Notes under the pieces: model-generated
Database searches by the model: none
Seen by the model: the letters and a program-made list of their open reading frames with translations, nothing else
Told to the model about the DNA's origin: nothing
Shown here: in pieces, positions 8,283 to 18,108 of the stretch
Numbering within the stretch: the first letter of the stretch is position 1
How the letters are laid out: the number at the start of each line of letters is the position of its first letter
Assembly (NCBI RefSeq): GCF_003111625.1
Contig: NZ_MZGS01000019.1
Span: 27,455-91,454, forward strand
Direction: 5' to 3'
DNA: 64,000 nucleotides
Source: Methanobrevibacter thaueri
GTDB lineage: Archaea > Methanobacteriota > Methanobacteria > Methanobacteriales > Methanobacteriaceae
Program-made: the position numbers and the translations under genes

Positions 8283-9686
8283 CTAATAGGTTTTGGCAAT
8301 CAGTGCCATGTATTGGGCATCATTGTCGCTGGCTATGCATTTACCTTCGGATATTTCCTCCTGAATTCCTAAAATGTCATAGCCGGTTTTTTCCTCGATT
8401 TCTTTTCCGATTGCTTCATCTCCACACCATCTGAAGCTGACTACATTGCCCGCTTCAACGAGTTGTGCGATTTCATCTATATTGTCGGTGAATTTTACAT
8501 GCTCGTCCTGGAATGTCCATGATTGGTTGGATAGGTTTTCAGAGGATTTGTTCAACAATTTGATTACGTTGTCTGCTAAATCATCATCAAGTGCAAGCTC
8601 GATTTTTTCCTCTTCATCCCTTCTCATTGCTATGGTAATGTTGTTTTCCAGATCTCTTGGTCCAAGCTCAAGTTTGATAGGGGTTCCTTTTAGCTCCCAG
8701 TCATTGAATTTCTTACCAGGTCTGATGTCCCTGTCATCAAGGTTAACCCTCAGTCCTTTAGCCTCAAGTTGCTCCTTGATTTCTGCACATTTTGCAAGGA
8801 CTTCCTCTTTTCCTTTCTTGAACAGGATTGGAATTATGGTTACTTGGTTCGGTGATACTTTTGGTGGTAAGCGTAATCCCTTGTCGTCTCCATGCATTCC
8901 AATTACAGAAGCGATTACCCTATCGGATACTCCTGCACAGGTTTGGTAAACAAGCTTATGTTCTCCGTCCTTGTCTTCAAAGGTAATGTCAAAGGTTTTT
9001 GCAAAGGTCTGTCCTAAATTGTGGATTGTTCCAATCTGCAGGGTTTTTCCGTTTGGCATTATCACATCAAATGCCATTGTGTAGTCCGCACCTGGGAACT
9101 TGTCCCATTCAGGCCTTTTGGAAATAAGGTAAGCAAGGCCCAAATCATCGAAGAATTCCTTATACATTGCAATGAAGTCCTGTACCTGTTCGTCGGATTC
9201 CTCTTTTGTGGCGTGAGCGGTATGTGCTTCCTTGAAAGTGGTGATTTCCCTTACTCTAATTAAAGGTCTAGTGTGTTTTGTCTCATATCTGAATGTGTTT
9301 ACAATCTGATACATCTTGATTGGCAAGTCTATATGAGTCCTGATCCATAATGAATACATAGGATAGATTGCGGTTTCACTGGTTGGCCTTAAGGCCAGCT
9401 GTTCGTTCAATTCTCTTTGCCCACCTTTTGTTACCCAGTATACCTCATCTTCAAATCCCTTAACATGTATTCCTTCCTTTGCAAGTTCAGTTTCAGGAAC
9501 GAGCATTGGGAAGAGTACCTCATCATGGTCCTTGTCCAACAAGTTCTTTATAATGTTCATTGAGTGTTTTCTTATCTGAAAACCGTATGGCCTCCAAACT
9601 GCCATTCCCTTAATAGGATATCTTGAATCAGTTATGTCGGCCTGTTCTAAAATGTCATGAAACCATTCATCAAAATTTTCCACCAT
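8283..9686 (-). CDS. proS: Prolyl-tRNA synthetase, archaeal/eukaryotic type
   Basis: 467 residues, class II aminoacyl-tRNA synthetase charging tRNA-Pro. Visible motifs: motif 2 '[17 protein letters not shown]', the TxE loop '[14 protein letters not shown]', motif 3-like '[18 protein letters not shown]', and the short archaeal-type C-terminal domain ending in Tyr. It lacks the bacterial INS editing insertion. The ribosome site GGTGAT sits immediately before ATG. It opens the minus-strand unit proS-cofC-thiD and diverges from egsA. Confidence 0.95.
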   Translation of the reverse strand: MVENFDEWFHDILEQADITDSRYPIKGMAVWRPYGFQIRKHSMNIIKNLLDKDHDEVLFPMLVPETELAKEGIHVKGFEDEVYWVTKGGQRELNEQLALRPTSETAIYPMYSLWIRTHIDLPIKMYQIVNTFRYETKHTRPLIRVREITTFKEAHTAHATKEESDEQVQDFIAMYKEFFDDLGLAYLISKRPEWDKFPGADYTMAFDVIMPNGKTLQIGTIHNLGQTFAKTFDITFEDKDGEHKLVYQTCAGVSDRVIASVIGMHGDDKGLRLPPKVSPNQVTIIPILFKKGKEEVLAKCAEIKEQLEAKGLRVNLDDRDIRPGKKFNDWELKGTPIKLELGPRDLENNITIAMRRDEEEKIELALDDDLADNVIKLLNKSSENLSNQSWTFQDEHVKFTDNIDEIAQLVEAGNVVSFRWCGDEAIGKEIEEKTGYDILGIQEEISEGKCIASDNDAQYMALIAKTY

Positions 9687-9814
9687 ATCACCTAAGTTTA
9701 ATTTTATAATATTAAATTATTTGTTGCTAATTACTATTAAATTTAATCAAAAGAAAGTTATTTATAATTATTTTATACATATATATTAATGTATAATTAA
9801 TTTTAGGAGATATT
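9687..9814. promoter_or_regulatory. Divergent promoter region proS/egsA
   Basis: 128 AT-rich bases. A TATA-like TTATACATATATATTAATG (about 9773-9791) and AGGAGAT (9806-9812) serve egsA; the opposite strand supplies the proS promoter. No clear operator palindrome was seen. Confidence 0.5.
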
Positions 9815-10858
9815 ATGAGTAATAGGAAAATACAAATGCCTCGTGAAGTTTACATTGATCCAGGTATTATCAAAGACACTGGAGAGATTTGCAAGTCACT
9901 GCATTTAGATAAAAAGATTTTAATAGTTACCGGCCAACATACATATGATGTAGGCGCAAAACCTGTAATAGAAAGCCTTGAAAAGGACAATATAGAATAT
10001 GATGTAATCAAAGTCAGCAATGCATCCGCCGAATCAATCTCTGAAGTTGAAGAATTGATTACACCAGACACCACTGTGATTGGTGTTGGTGGAGGAAGGG
10101 TCATTGACGTGGCAAAGCTATCTTCATTCAACAGGGGAGTCTATTTCGTATCCATGCCGACAACCGCTTCACATGACGGTATTGTATCTCCTATGGCATC
10201 AATTAAAAATCCTAATACTTCAATATCCGTTACCGCCCACTCACCGATAGCGGTCATAGCCGACTCCGAAGTTCTTGCGCAATCCCCATTCAGATTGCTT
10301 GCTGCGGGTTGTGCTGATTTGATTGCAAATTTCACTGCAATCAAGGATTGGGAACTGGCTCACAGGCTAAAGAACGAGTCATTCAGCGAGTCAGCAGCGG
10401 CACTGTCTATAATGTCAGCCCATCTGATTACTGATAATATTGCAAACATCAAGCCTAATCTTGAGCCAAGTGCCCGCATTGTCATGAAATCCCTGTTCAG
10501 TGGAGGAATGGCAATCAGCATAGCAGGCTCTTCACGTCCTGCAAGCGGATCTGAGCATCTCTTCTCACATGCCCTTGACAAGATATTAGATAAGCCTGCA
10601 CTGCATGGAGAGCAATGTGGTTTAGGTACAATAATGATGATGTACCTGCATGGTGGGGACTGGAAAGCAATAAGGGATGCCCTTAAAGCCGTTCAGGCTC
10701 CAACAACTGCAAAAGAGATAGGTATTGCTGATGAGGACATTATTGAAGCGTTGATGATGGCTCATGAAATCAGGCCTGAAAGATACACAATACTTGGAGA
10801 CAATGGAATTTCAAAAGAGGCAGCATATGAATTGGCCTATAAGACAGAGGTGATTTAA
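9815..10858 (+). CDS. egsA: sn-Glycerol-1-phosphate dehydrogenase
   Basis: 347 residues. It reduces DHAP to glycerol-1-phosphate, the archaeal lipid backbone. The nucleotide-binding 'IGVGGGRVIDVAKL', the substrate-loop 'SMPTTASHDGIVSPMASI', and the metal ligands in 'GCADLIANFTAIKDW', 'SEHLFSHALD' and 'LHGEQCGLG' are all present. It heads a tight cluster with the next two genes (stop and start immediately adjacent). A diagnostic archaeal gene. Confidence 0.95.
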   Translation: MSNRKIQMPREVYIDPGIIKDTGEICKSLHLDKKILIVTGQHTYDVGAKPVIESLEKDNIEYDVIKVSNASAESISEVEELITPDTTVIGVGGGRVIDVAKLSSFNRGVYFVSMPTTASHDGIVSPMASIKNPNTSISVTAHSPIAVIADSEVLAQSPFRLLAAGCADLIANFTAIKDWELAHRLKNESFSESAAALSIMSAHLITDNIANIKPNLEPSARIVMKSLFSGGMAISIAGSSRPASGSEHLFSHALDKILDKPALHGEQCGLGTIMMMYLHGGDWKAIRDALKAVQAPTTAKEIGIADEDIIEALMMAHEIRPERYTILGDNGISKEAAYELAYKTEVI

Positions 10859-11296
10859 ATGATTACTCTAATCGGTAAGGACTTGGCAAAAGAAGGCCAG
10901 GAATTCATTTTCTTGGGACCGGCTAACGAGTGTGAAAACTGCAGGTTCAAATCATCATGTGTCGGAAATTTGGAATTGAACAGGAAATATGTTGTCGTTG
11001 ATGTTAAGGAAAACGAGCAGAAATGCCCAGTGCATGCAGAAGGTATTGTAATCCCTGTTGAAGTCGAAAGAGCATCAATAGATTTATTGACAACCTCAAA
11101 AAGTATTTTTGAGGGGTCAACATTCACATATAACGCTCCGGATTGTGATGAAAACTGTGATTTTCATGACTTATGTTTCCCTGACGGTTTGGCTGAAAAC
11201 GACAAGTGCATCGTTTTAGAAAATCTTGGAAAACATAAGCAGGAATGTAAAAAAGGTTATAAACTTAATAAACTCACTTTAGGATTCGTGATATAA
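10859..11296 (+). CDS. UPF0179-family cysteine-rich protein
   Basis: 145 residues, conserved in Euryarchaeota but of unknown function. Cys pairs 'CENCRFKSSC', 'CPVH', 'CDENCDFHDLC' and a later pair suggest metal (Zn or Fe-S) binding in a cytosolic protein. Its start codon directly follows the egsA stop, and rpiA follows it immediately, so the three are probably one transcript. Confidence 0.75.
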   Translation: MITLIGKDLAKEGQEFIFLGPANECENCRFKSSCVGNLELNRKYVVVDVKENEQKCPVHAEGIVIPVEVERASIDLLTTSKSIFEGSTFTYNAPDCDENCDFHDLCFPDGLAENDKCIVLENLGKHKQECKKGYKLNKLTLGFVI

Positions 11297-11983
11297 ATGA
11301 AAGATACTAGTAGCAATAGTTCTGCTAAAAAGAATGCTGGATACAAGGCTGCCGAATATGTAGAAGACGGAATGGTTTTAGGACTTGGAACAGGTTCAAC
11401 CACACATTTCTTCATTGAAAAGGTAGGTATGAGAATCAAGGAAGAGGGAATCAACGTAATGGGCATTCCAACATCCTTCCAGTCATTGTTGATAGCAAAA
11501 CAATGGAACATACCGATAACCACCTTGGAAGAGCACGACATTGACCTTTCAGTGGACGGTGCCGATGAAGTGGACTCAGACTTCAATTTAATCAAGGGCG
11601 GCGGAGCGGCCCACACCAAGGAAAAGATTGTTGACTATGCAGCAGATAAGTTCATTGTCATTGTGGATGAATCCAAAGTCGTTGACGAGTTAGGAAACTT
11701 CCCTGTACCTGTTGAAGTGCTTCCGGACGCATCAAGAATGGTTATAAAGGAACTGGAAGACATGGGTGCAAGTTGCGAGATAAGGATGGCCCAAAGAAAG
11801 GACGGTCCTGTAATAACCGATAACGGCAACTTCGTAATCGACGCCAAATTCGACAAGATCGAATCACCGGCACACTTGGAAATCGACTTGAATGCGATTC
11901 CGGGCGTTGTTGAAAACGGTATCTTTTCTCAAATGGTCGATAAGGTAATCATCGGAACCGATGACGGCACAAAAGAGTTGTAG
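11297..11983 (+). CDS. rpiA: Ribose-5-phosphate isomerase A
   Basis: 228 residues. It interconverts ribose-5-P and ribulose-5-P, linking the archaeal RuMP pathway to nucleotide synthesis. '[12 protein letters not shown]' (phosphate loop), '[10 protein letters not shown]' (catalytic Asp), '[17 protein letters not shown]' and 'FIVIVDESK' are the classical RpiA motifs. Third gene of the egsA cluster, with zero spacing to the gene before. Confidence 0.95.
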   Translation: MKDTSSNSSAKKNAGYKAAEYVEDGMVLGLGTGSTTHFFIEKVGMRIKEEGINVMGIPTSFQSLLIAKQWNIPITTLEEHDIDLSVDGADEVDSDFNLIKGGGAAHTKEKIVDYAADKFIVIVDESKVVDELGNFPVPVEVLPDASRMVIKELEDMGASCEIRMAQRKDGPVITDNGNFVIDAKFDKIESPAHLEIDLNAIPGVVENGIFSQMVDKVIIGTDDGTKEL

Positions 11984-11990
11984 TGATAGA

Positions 11991-12206
11991 ATGCCTATGT
12001 TCGATATTCCTGATTTGAAGGACCTGACTTATAAGATAGCCATTGTTTTCGGCGTCATAATTGTTATCTATGGAGTATTGTGGTTGCTTGTTAACTTGGG
12101 AGTGATTCCAGCATTGATTGCAGCGGTATTTCCGCAAATAGTGTTGATAATCATTGGATTATTCATTATTTACACTGCAATTGACCGCAGAAACAAATAT
12201 TACTGA
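11991..12206 (+). CDS. Small membrane protein, two hydrophobic helices
   Basis: 71 residues from ATG 11991, chosen over the earlier ATG at 11961 inside rpiA because GTGAT (11982-11986) precedes it. An N-terminal polar stretch (FDIPDLKDLTYK) is followed by two transmembrane helices (about 15-35 and 40-62) and a basic end. Function unknown; probably co-transcribed with rpiA and closed by the hairpin at 12220. Confidence 0.6.
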   Translation: MPMFDIPDLKDLTYKIAIVFGVIIVIYGVLWLLVNLGVIPALIAAVFPQIVLIIIGLFIIYTAIDRRNKYY

Positions 12207-12219
12207 TTATTTTTTAAAA

Positions 12220-12257
12220 AAGAGATTTTTAATCTCTTGATTATTATTTTTTTTTTT
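12220..12257 (+). terminator. Perfect hairpin plus long T-run
   Basis: AAGAGATT (12220-12227) and AATCTCTT (12231-12238) enclose TTT and are followed by a long, nearly uninterrupted T tract. It closes the egsA-rpiA unit. Confidence 0.7.
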
Positions 12258-12260
12258 ACT

Positions 12261-12662
12261 ATGATTGCTCAAAAATCCTTCAATTTAAATACAAACAGAA
12301 ATTTTGAAATAATTGATATCACATCTAAAGTCAATGAACTGATTGATGTTGACCAGGGAATCGTTTCCATCTTTTCAAGGCATTCCACCTCTGCTATTGT
12401 CGTCAATGAGAATGAGAGGGGCCTTTTGAATGATTTGGAGTTCATGTTGGACAATCTGGTTTCTGACAACTTTTCCTATGAGCATGACAGGATAGACGAC
12501 AATGCCCGCTCACATCTGAAGTCACTCCTGCTTTCATCAAGCGAATGTCTGCCAATCAGGAACAATCGATTGGATTTGGGCACTTGGCAGTCAGTATTCT
12601 TCATTGAACTTGACGGGCCAAGGCATAACAGAACAATAAGTTTAACTATAATAGGAGAGTAA
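12261..12662 (+). CDS. YjbQ/UPF0047 family protein
   Basis: 133 residues from the ATG at 12261; the ORF also opens earlier within the T tract but the family starts at 'MIAQKSFNLNTN'. YjbQ proteins show weak thiamine-phosphate synthase activity in vitro. The motif 'IVSIFSRHSTSAIVVNENERGLLND' and later 'NRLDLGTWQSVFFIELDGPR' with conserved His/Glu/Asp are characteristic. The physiological role is unclear; the presence of thiD in this window is only suggestive. Confidence 0.8.
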   Translation: MIAQKSFNLNTNRNFEIIDITSKVNELIDVDQGIVSIFSRHSTSAIVVNENERGLLNDLEFMLDNLVSDNFSYEHDRIDDNARSHLKSLLLSSSECLPIRNNRLDLGTWQSVFFIELDGPRHNRTISLTIIGE

Positions 12663-12698
12663 TATATTACTAAGATGTGAATAAGGAAGTATATTATT

Positions 12699-12959
12699 AT
12701 GGATGATGAGACACTTAAAGTATATGGATATGTAATCAGCTCCTCTTACCGTGAGAGGTCTGTAAAATCATTAAACGAATCCAATAAAATTCCAACCGAT
12801 CTGGCTGAGGACATTGGCGTTCGAGCGAATCACATTTCAAAAGTGCTGAAGGAACTTAAGGAATGCGGTGTTGCAGAGTGCATCAATGAGGAAAAACGCA
12901 AAAACAGAATCTATAAACTAACACCAAAAGGCGAAGATATAGCCAAGCTTATAGATTAA
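12699..12959 (+). CDS. Small winged-helix transcriptional regulator
   Basis: 86 residues, essentially a single wHTH domain: the recognition helix region 'IGVRANHISKVLKELKE' is followed by the wing 'ECINEEKRKNRIYKLTPKGED'. It is a clear paralogue of the 39348-39635 protein (shared 'NHISKVL.EL' and 'ECINEE.RK.R.Y.LT..G'). The short leader holds AATATATTACT and AGTATATTATT, an imperfect inverted repeat that could be an autoregulatory site. Target genes unknown. Confidence 0.8.
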   Translation: MDDETLKVYGYVISSSYRERSVKSLNESNKIPTDLAEDIGVRANHISKVLKELKECGVAECINEEKRKNRIYKLTPKGEDIAKLID

Positions 12960-13000
12960 CCAATTCAAAAAACTAACTTTATGGCAAAGAGGGTATTTAA

Positions 13001-13141
13001 TTGAAAAAATGGACAATAATTTTAATAGTTTTAATTATATTATTGTTAATTTTCATACTTGTTTTTAATAATTATGATGCTTCACCAAGCATCAGCAATT
13101 ACTCTCAGATTGAAATCCAAATGAGAAAATTATGGTATTAG
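13001..13141 (+). CDS. Small single-pass membrane protein (46 aa)
   Basis: A short ORF with a TTG start at 13001, preceded by GAGGG (12989-12993). It encodes K-K-W followed by about 19 hydrophobic residues and a polar tail of about 24 residues ending in Trp-Tyr. It may be translated with the wHTH gene just upstream. It could be a membrane microprotein; no family recognised, and an untranslated fortuitous ORF cannot be excluded. Confidence 0.45.
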   Translation: MKKWTIILIVLIILLLIFILVFNNYDASPSISNYSQIEIQMRKLWY

Positions 13142-13150
13142 AAAAAGAAT

Positions 13151-14809
13151 TTATTTGTTAATAAATTCGATTTCAAATCCTATTACAGGATATTCCAAAG
13201 TAAAATTAGTGATTACTTCAGGTGAGATTTCTCCGAAGAATCCTTTGACATAACCTTTTTCAGAAACGCCTTCCACATCAGCAACCCTGCCCTCAATGAA
13301 AGTCTTGTTTTCACTGTCACTGATTTCCATGGTGTAACCAAGGTTTGACAGGACACTTGTCATCACAGACTTGATTTCAGTGAAGTTTGCTGTGGAATGA
13401 CAAATCAATGCAGCTAACTTTTTAGATGAAACGGTCTTGTTTTCCTTTGAATCGTCAAGGTATAAAACGTCACCGATTTCAAATATTTTCTGAGGCAAGT
13501 CCTCATGCTTGTTGTCCTCTAAAAACTCCATAAGGCTATTGATTAAGCTGGTCCTAATCATTGTTCTGTCAATGGTAATAGGCCTTGCAACCTGAACGTG
13601 AGGCTTTTCTTCCTGATTCATCTTTTCATAATGAGCTTCCTCACTTGTAAGCATCAGGCTCATTATTTCCTGGAATCCTAAACCTACCATCGCTTCACGA
13701 ATAATGGATTCGGATCTGAACCAGTCATTTTCATAAGCGACAGTATTGATTTCAGGCAATTTGGCCTCAACGGAATTGATGTGGTATTGGACCGCAATGT
13801 TTTCAACGATATCCACTTCATGCAGGATATCAACACGGTAAGCAGGAATAATAGCTTTGACTTCATTGTCGTTTAAGACTTCAGCATCAAAACGGGCCTT
13901 TTCAAGCAATCCCTTGATGTCCTCTGCATTCAAGTCAGTTCCGCCAATCAATTCGTTTGCGGTATCAACATGAACATTCATTTCCTGTAGAGTCAAGTCC
14001 GGACTGACAATGGTCTTGTCCTCATATTTGACTTCCATGCTTTTGATTTGACCTCCAACTTCAGCAAATGATGAACATATGATGTTCAATGCCTGGTTAA
14101 CGGCCCTTTCATCGGTACCGGTAACGTCAACGATGATGTTGTGAGTGTCCTCCTTGATTTTGGTCAATTCACCGTTAATGATCGGTGGCATGGACAATAC
14201 CTGATCATCCTTATCGAGAATCAATGGATATTTGTCAAATGAGTCAATTAAATGAGCATAGGCTTTTCCCTTGTCATGTTCGGTCAAGATTTCATCAGGA
14301 GTCATTTCGGAGTCTTTTTCTAAAGGAACAAAAGCGTTGGCATCTTTTGGAGTTGCAATATACTTGAATGGAGCATTTACAACATCCGCATTGTGAATAC
14401 CGATTGCCACTTTTTTCCTGTCCCTTCCAATTACCCAGTGAAGGTTTTCCTGGAAGTCCATGATGTATTTTAGCTTGTCGCCAGTGAAGTCAACATTGTC
14501 GATTTTTGCAAAGGCAATGTATGGTCTGATTTCAGCCACTTCCGCATCAACAACAACCTCCTCGTTTGATGGGGTTATTGGGTAATTAGGCAAGCCTGTT
14601 TCAAGACCTAGGAAACCTTTAAATGATCTGGCCACTCCTTCAACGGATAGGTTGTCCGGACGGTTTGGGAAGAATTCAACTTTGATTTCTTCATCATCAT
14701 AGTCCTCAATATCGCTAGACATCATTGGCAGAGTGTCTATTAGTTCATCTTTTTCCATATCTATTCCTAAATCTTTTAAATCAGTATATTTGAATGTTAT
14801 AACTGGCAT
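13151..14809 (-). CDS. pheT: Phenylalanyl-tRNA synthetase beta subunit
   Basis: 552 residues, the short archaeal/eukaryotic-type beta chain. N-terminal 'KYTDLKDLGIDMEKDEL', the B3/B4-domain editing region near 'IIVDVTGTDERAVNQALN', the B5 segment and the catalytic-like 'AREPITIDRTMIRTSLINSLMEFLEDN'-type motif (read here as ARPITIDRTMIRTSLINSL) are visible. It pairs with PheS, which is not in the window, to charge tRNA-Phe. It runs opposite to the 13001 ORF and is followed upstream by the small membrane gene at 14825. Confidence 0.95.
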   Translation of the reverse strand: MPVITFKYTDLKDLGIDMEKDELIDTLPMMSSDIEDYDDEEIKVEFFPNRPDNLSVEGVARSFKGFLGLETGLPNYPITPSNEEVVVDAEVAEIRPYIAFAKIDNVDFTGDKLKYIMDFQENLHWVIGRDRKKVAIGIHNADVVNAPFKYIATPKDANAFVPLEKDSEMTPDEILTEHDKGKAYAHLIDSFDKYPLILDKDDQVLSMPPIINGELTKIKEDTHNIIVDVTGTDERAVNQALNIICSSFAEVGGQIKSMEVKYEDKTIVSPDLTLQEMNVHVDTANELIGGTDLNAEDIKGLLEKARFDAEVLNDNEVKAIIPAYRVDILHEVDIVENIAVQYHINSVEAKLPEINTVAYENDWFRSESIIREAMVGLGFQEIMSLMLTSEEAHYEKMNQEEKPHVQVARPITIDRTMIRTSLINSLMEFLEDNKHEDLPQKIFEIGDVLYLDDSKENKTVSSKKLAALICHSTANFTEIKSVMTSVLSNLGYTMEISDSENKTFIEGRVADVEGVSEKGYVKGFFGEISPEVITNFTLEYPVIGFEIEFINK

Positions 14810-14824
14810 TATTAGACTCCTTTT

Positions 14825-15181
14825 TTATAATCCATAAATTAACATGAAAAATAGAGATTCAATCACAAAATGAAGAGCTCTATGTTCTAGCACACCCATA
14901 TCACGTATGAAAATTGTGTGGGTTATATCTATTACAAAATGAATTAGGGCTGCTTGAATTCCAATAATCGGGTTTAGGAAGACAATTGAAACCACTATAA
15001 AATGGAATCCGGCTTCCATACTCTCATGAGCTAACCATGTCTGCCATGCTGAATGGGTGGATTGCTGAATCAGACCACCTAGAATAATGTAGAAATTATT
15101 AAAGACCTTCCACATTAATGTAGTGTGCAATACATCGCTTATAGCTAGCATGATAGCAACATAAAACCAAATTAATTCCAT
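14825..15181 (-). CDS. Histidine-rich polytopic membrane protein, unknown
   Basis: 118 residues with about four hydrophobic segments. Eight histidines fall within or near helix ends (H19, H43, H52, H60, H81, H88, H100, H104), several paired with acidic residues (D16, E53, D85, E99), including 'HFVIDITH' and 'EHRALHFVIE'. The pattern suggests metal or haem ligation, but no family is recognised. It ends 15 bases before the pheT start and is probably co-transcribed with it. Confidence 0.6.
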   Translation of the reverse strand: MELIWFYVAIMLAISDVLHTTLMWKVFNNFYIILGGLIQQSTHSAWQTWLAHESMEAGFHFIVVSIVFLNPIIGIQAALIHFVIDITHTIFIRDMGVLEHRALHFVIESLFFMLIYGL

Positions 15182-15335
15182 TTTTTTACACAGTCCTATA
15201 GTTTGATAATATTAATAATTTGATGTTATTATATAATATAGTTAACTATTATTGCAACGGGTACTTAATATTTTTAAACTATAAGATACATATTTAAAAA
15301 TATTATTGTTACTTAATTATTTTAGGAGAAGATAT

Positions 15336-18050
15336 ATGTCAAATAAAGAAATTCCTAAAGACTATGACTTTAAAAAAGAAAAAGAATGGGAGCAAAAATG
15401 GGAAGATGAAAACATCTACAAATACATTGGAGATGGATCTCGTCCTAGATACATTATTGACACTCCCCCACCATACCCAACAGGTGCAATTCACTTAGGC
15501 CACGTCCTGAATTGGGTTTACATTGATATGAATGCAAGATACAGAAGACAAAAAGGATTTGACGTCTTGTTCCCACAAGGATGGGACTGTCACGGTCTTC
15601 CAACTGAAGTTAAAGTTGAAGAGACTCACGGAATCAAGAAAAACGATGTTTCAAGAGCACAATTCAGAGAATACTGTATTGATTTGACCACCAAAAACAT
15701 TGCAAGCATGAAAAAGGACATGAAGGCAATGGGTTACTCACAGGATTGGACTCGCGAATTCGTCACAATGAATCCTGAGTACATGAGAAGAACCCAATAC
15801 TCCTTTTTGAAAATGTATGAAGACGGATTGATCTATCAAGGAAAACACCCTGTAAACTGGTGTCCTCGTTGTCAAACCGCTATCGCTTTTGCAGAAGTTG
15901 AATATTCCGATAACACTACATTCTTAAACTATGTTAACTTCCCTCCTGCCGTTGAGGATTCATATGATGATATCGCATCATCACAGGAATCAGGCAAACA
16001 GGCTGACCCTAAAGAGGAAGGCATTTTAATCGCAACTACCCGTCCTGAATTGATGTCTGCTTGTGTGGCCGTTGTTATTCACCCGGAGGATGAAAGATAC
16101 ACTCACCTTTTAGGCAAATATGTGGAAGTTCCATTGTCACACCAAAAAGTTAAAATCATTGCAGATGAGGAAGTAGATCCTGAATTCGGTACAGGTGCGG
16201 TAATGATTTGTACATTTGGGGACAAGACTGACGTAAGTTGGGTTCAAAAATATGACCTTGAAGTCATTGACGTCATGGATGATGACGGCACATTGACCTC
16301 AGCCGCCGGAAGATATGAGGGAATGGACCTGCAATCCTGTAAAAAACAGACCATTGAAGACTTGGACGCTGAAGGATACCTCTTGAAAAAGGAAGAGGTT
16401 GACCAAAACGTGGGCCAATGCTGGAGATGCAAAACCCCTGTCGAAATCCTTCTTAAGGAACAATGGTTCGTAGCCGTAAGGGACTTGATTGAAAAGACTA
16501 AGGTGGCAGCGGATGAAATGAAATGGGTGCCTGAACACATGAAATCCCGTATGGTAAACTGGGCAGATTCCATGGAATGGGACTGGTGTATATCAAGGCA
16601 AAGAATATTTGCGACCCCAATTCCTGTATGGTACTGTAAAGATTGTGGAAAAGTCATTTTACCAGATGTTGAAGACTTGCCAATTGATCCAACTGTAGAC
16701 AAGCCAAAACATGCATGTGAATGCGGCTGTGAAGAGTTCATACCTGAAGTGGACGTACTGGACACATGGATGGATTCATCAATTTCCCCGCTATCCATTG
16801 CAGGATGGCCTGATGAAGATTACGTAAATCATTTCCCATCAAACATCCGTCCGCAAGGACATGATATCATCCGTACATGGGCATTTTACACAACTTTACG
16901 CTGTATAGCCTTGACCGGTCAAAAGCCGTTTGACGACATTGTAATCAACGGTATGGTATTCGGTGAAGACGGAAACAAGATGAGTAAGTCAAGACCTGAA
17001 TTTGTTGTCGGCCCTGAAGAGGTAATTGAAAAATACGGAGCAGACCCGTTAAGAACATGGGCAGCAAACAGCGTGCCGGGATCCGATGTAATATTTGACT
17101 GGAAAGACATCAAGCATGGATACAGGTTCCTTAGAAAATTCTGGAACGCTTTCAGATTCATCAGCATGCAAATCTTTGATGAGGAAGTCACATATGATGA
17201 GGTTAAAGACAATTTAGGACCATTGGACTTATGGATATTGTCAAAACTCAATAATCTCAACAAGACTGTTGACAAGGCTTTCGACGAATACAACTTTGCA
17301 CAGACAATCACCCCAATCGAAAGATTCTTCTGGCATGATTTCTGTGACGAATACATCGAAGCTGTAAAATACAGATTATACACTGATGTTTCAGACGAGT
17401 CTAGAAAAGCAGCAAAATACACTTTAAGAACCGTTGTGGAAACATCCCTTAAATTGATGGCTCCTATTGCACCGTTCTTCACAGAAGAGGTCTACCAATA
17501 CTTCTCAGATGAGTCAATCCACACAACATTATGGCCTGAAGTATATGAGGAACTGATCAGTGAAGAAATGGAAACAAAAGGAGAAACCACTGTTGAGTTA
17601 ATCGATGAAGTTAGAAGATTCAAATCAGCATCAAAAATCCCATTGAATGCAGAACTTGCTGAAGTCAATGTCTACACTTCCGATGATGATTTGGTGGATG
17701 TGTTCAATCAATTTGATGACGACATTAAAGGAACACTCAAAATCAATGATTTGACAATCAGCTCAGGAAAACCTGAAGTTCATGAGAAAATCATTGAGGT
17801 TGAACCTGACATGTCTAAAATCGGACCAACATTCAAAGGGGATGCCGGTAAAATCATCGGTTATCTTAAATCAACTCCTATCGATGAAATCGGTTCCGTT
17901 TTAGAGGAAAATCATGAACTTGCAATCGGCGAGATTGTAGTTCCTGAAGACATGTTGAATGTCAAAAAGGAGATTGTCGGAGCATCCGGTAAAAAAGTGG
18001 ACATCCTGCAATCTGAAAACTTAGATATGATTGTTGAAGTAATTAGATAA
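15336..18050 (+). CDS. valS: Valyl-tRNA synthetase
   Basis: 904 residues, class Ia. The HIGH signature '[11 protein letters not shown]' is near residue 50 and KMSKS near 547; zinc-binding Cys pairs 'CPRC' and 'CWRC' and an editing CP1 domain with 'ATTRPELM' lie between. The ATG at 15336 ([10 protein letters not shown]) is preferred to the longer frame from 15306 because AGGAGA lies 6 bases upstream of it. It charges tRNA-Val. Monocistronic between AT-rich flanks. Confidence 0.97.
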   Translation: MSNKEIPKDYDFKKEKEWEQKWEDENIYKYIGDGSRPRYIIDTPPPYPTGAIHLGHVLNWVYIDMNARYRRQKGFDVLFPQGWDCHGLPTEVKVEETHGIKKNDVSRAQFREYCIDLTTKNIASMKKDMKAMGYSQDWTREFVTMNPEYMRRTQYSFLKMYEDGLIYQGKHPVNWCPRCQTAIAFAEVEYSDNTTFLNYVNFPPAVEDSYDDIASSQESGKQADPKEEGILIATTRPELMSACVAVVIHPEDERYTHLLGKYVEVPLSHQKVKIIADEEVDPEFGTGAVMICTFGDKTDVSWVQKYDLEVIDVMDDDGTLTSAAGRYEGMDLQSCKKQTIEDLDAEGYLLKKEEVDQNVGQCWRCKTPVEILLKEQWFVAVRDLIEKTKVAADEMKWVPEHMKSRMVNWADSMEWDWCISRQRIFATPIPVWYCKDCGKVILPDVEDLPIDPTVDKPKHACECGCEEFIPEVDVLDTWMDSSISPLSIAGWPDEDYVNHFPSNIRPQGHDIIRTWAFYTTLRCIALTGQKPFDDIVINGMVFGEDGNKMSKSRPEFVVGPEEVIEKYGADPLRTWAANSVPGSDVIFDWKDIKHGYRFLRKFWNAFRFISMQIFDEEVTYDEVKDNLGPLDLWILSKLNNLNKTVDKAFDEYNFAQTITPIERFFWHDFCDEYIEAVKYRLYTDVSDESRKAAKYTLRTVVETSLKLMAPIAPFFTEEVYQYFSDESIHTTLWPEVYEELISEEMETKGETTVELIDEVRRFKSASKIPLNAELAEVNVYTSDDDLVDVFNQFDDDIKGTLKINDLTISSGKPEVHEKIIEVEPDMSKIGPTFKGDAGKIIGYLKSTPIDEIGSVLEENHELAIGEIVVPEDMLNVKKEIVGASGKKVDILQSENLDMIVEVIR

Positions 18051-18108
18051 TTACTTCCCTAATTTCTTTTTTTTTTAAAAAAATAGAGGATATTAACAAC
18101 GGATGTTG

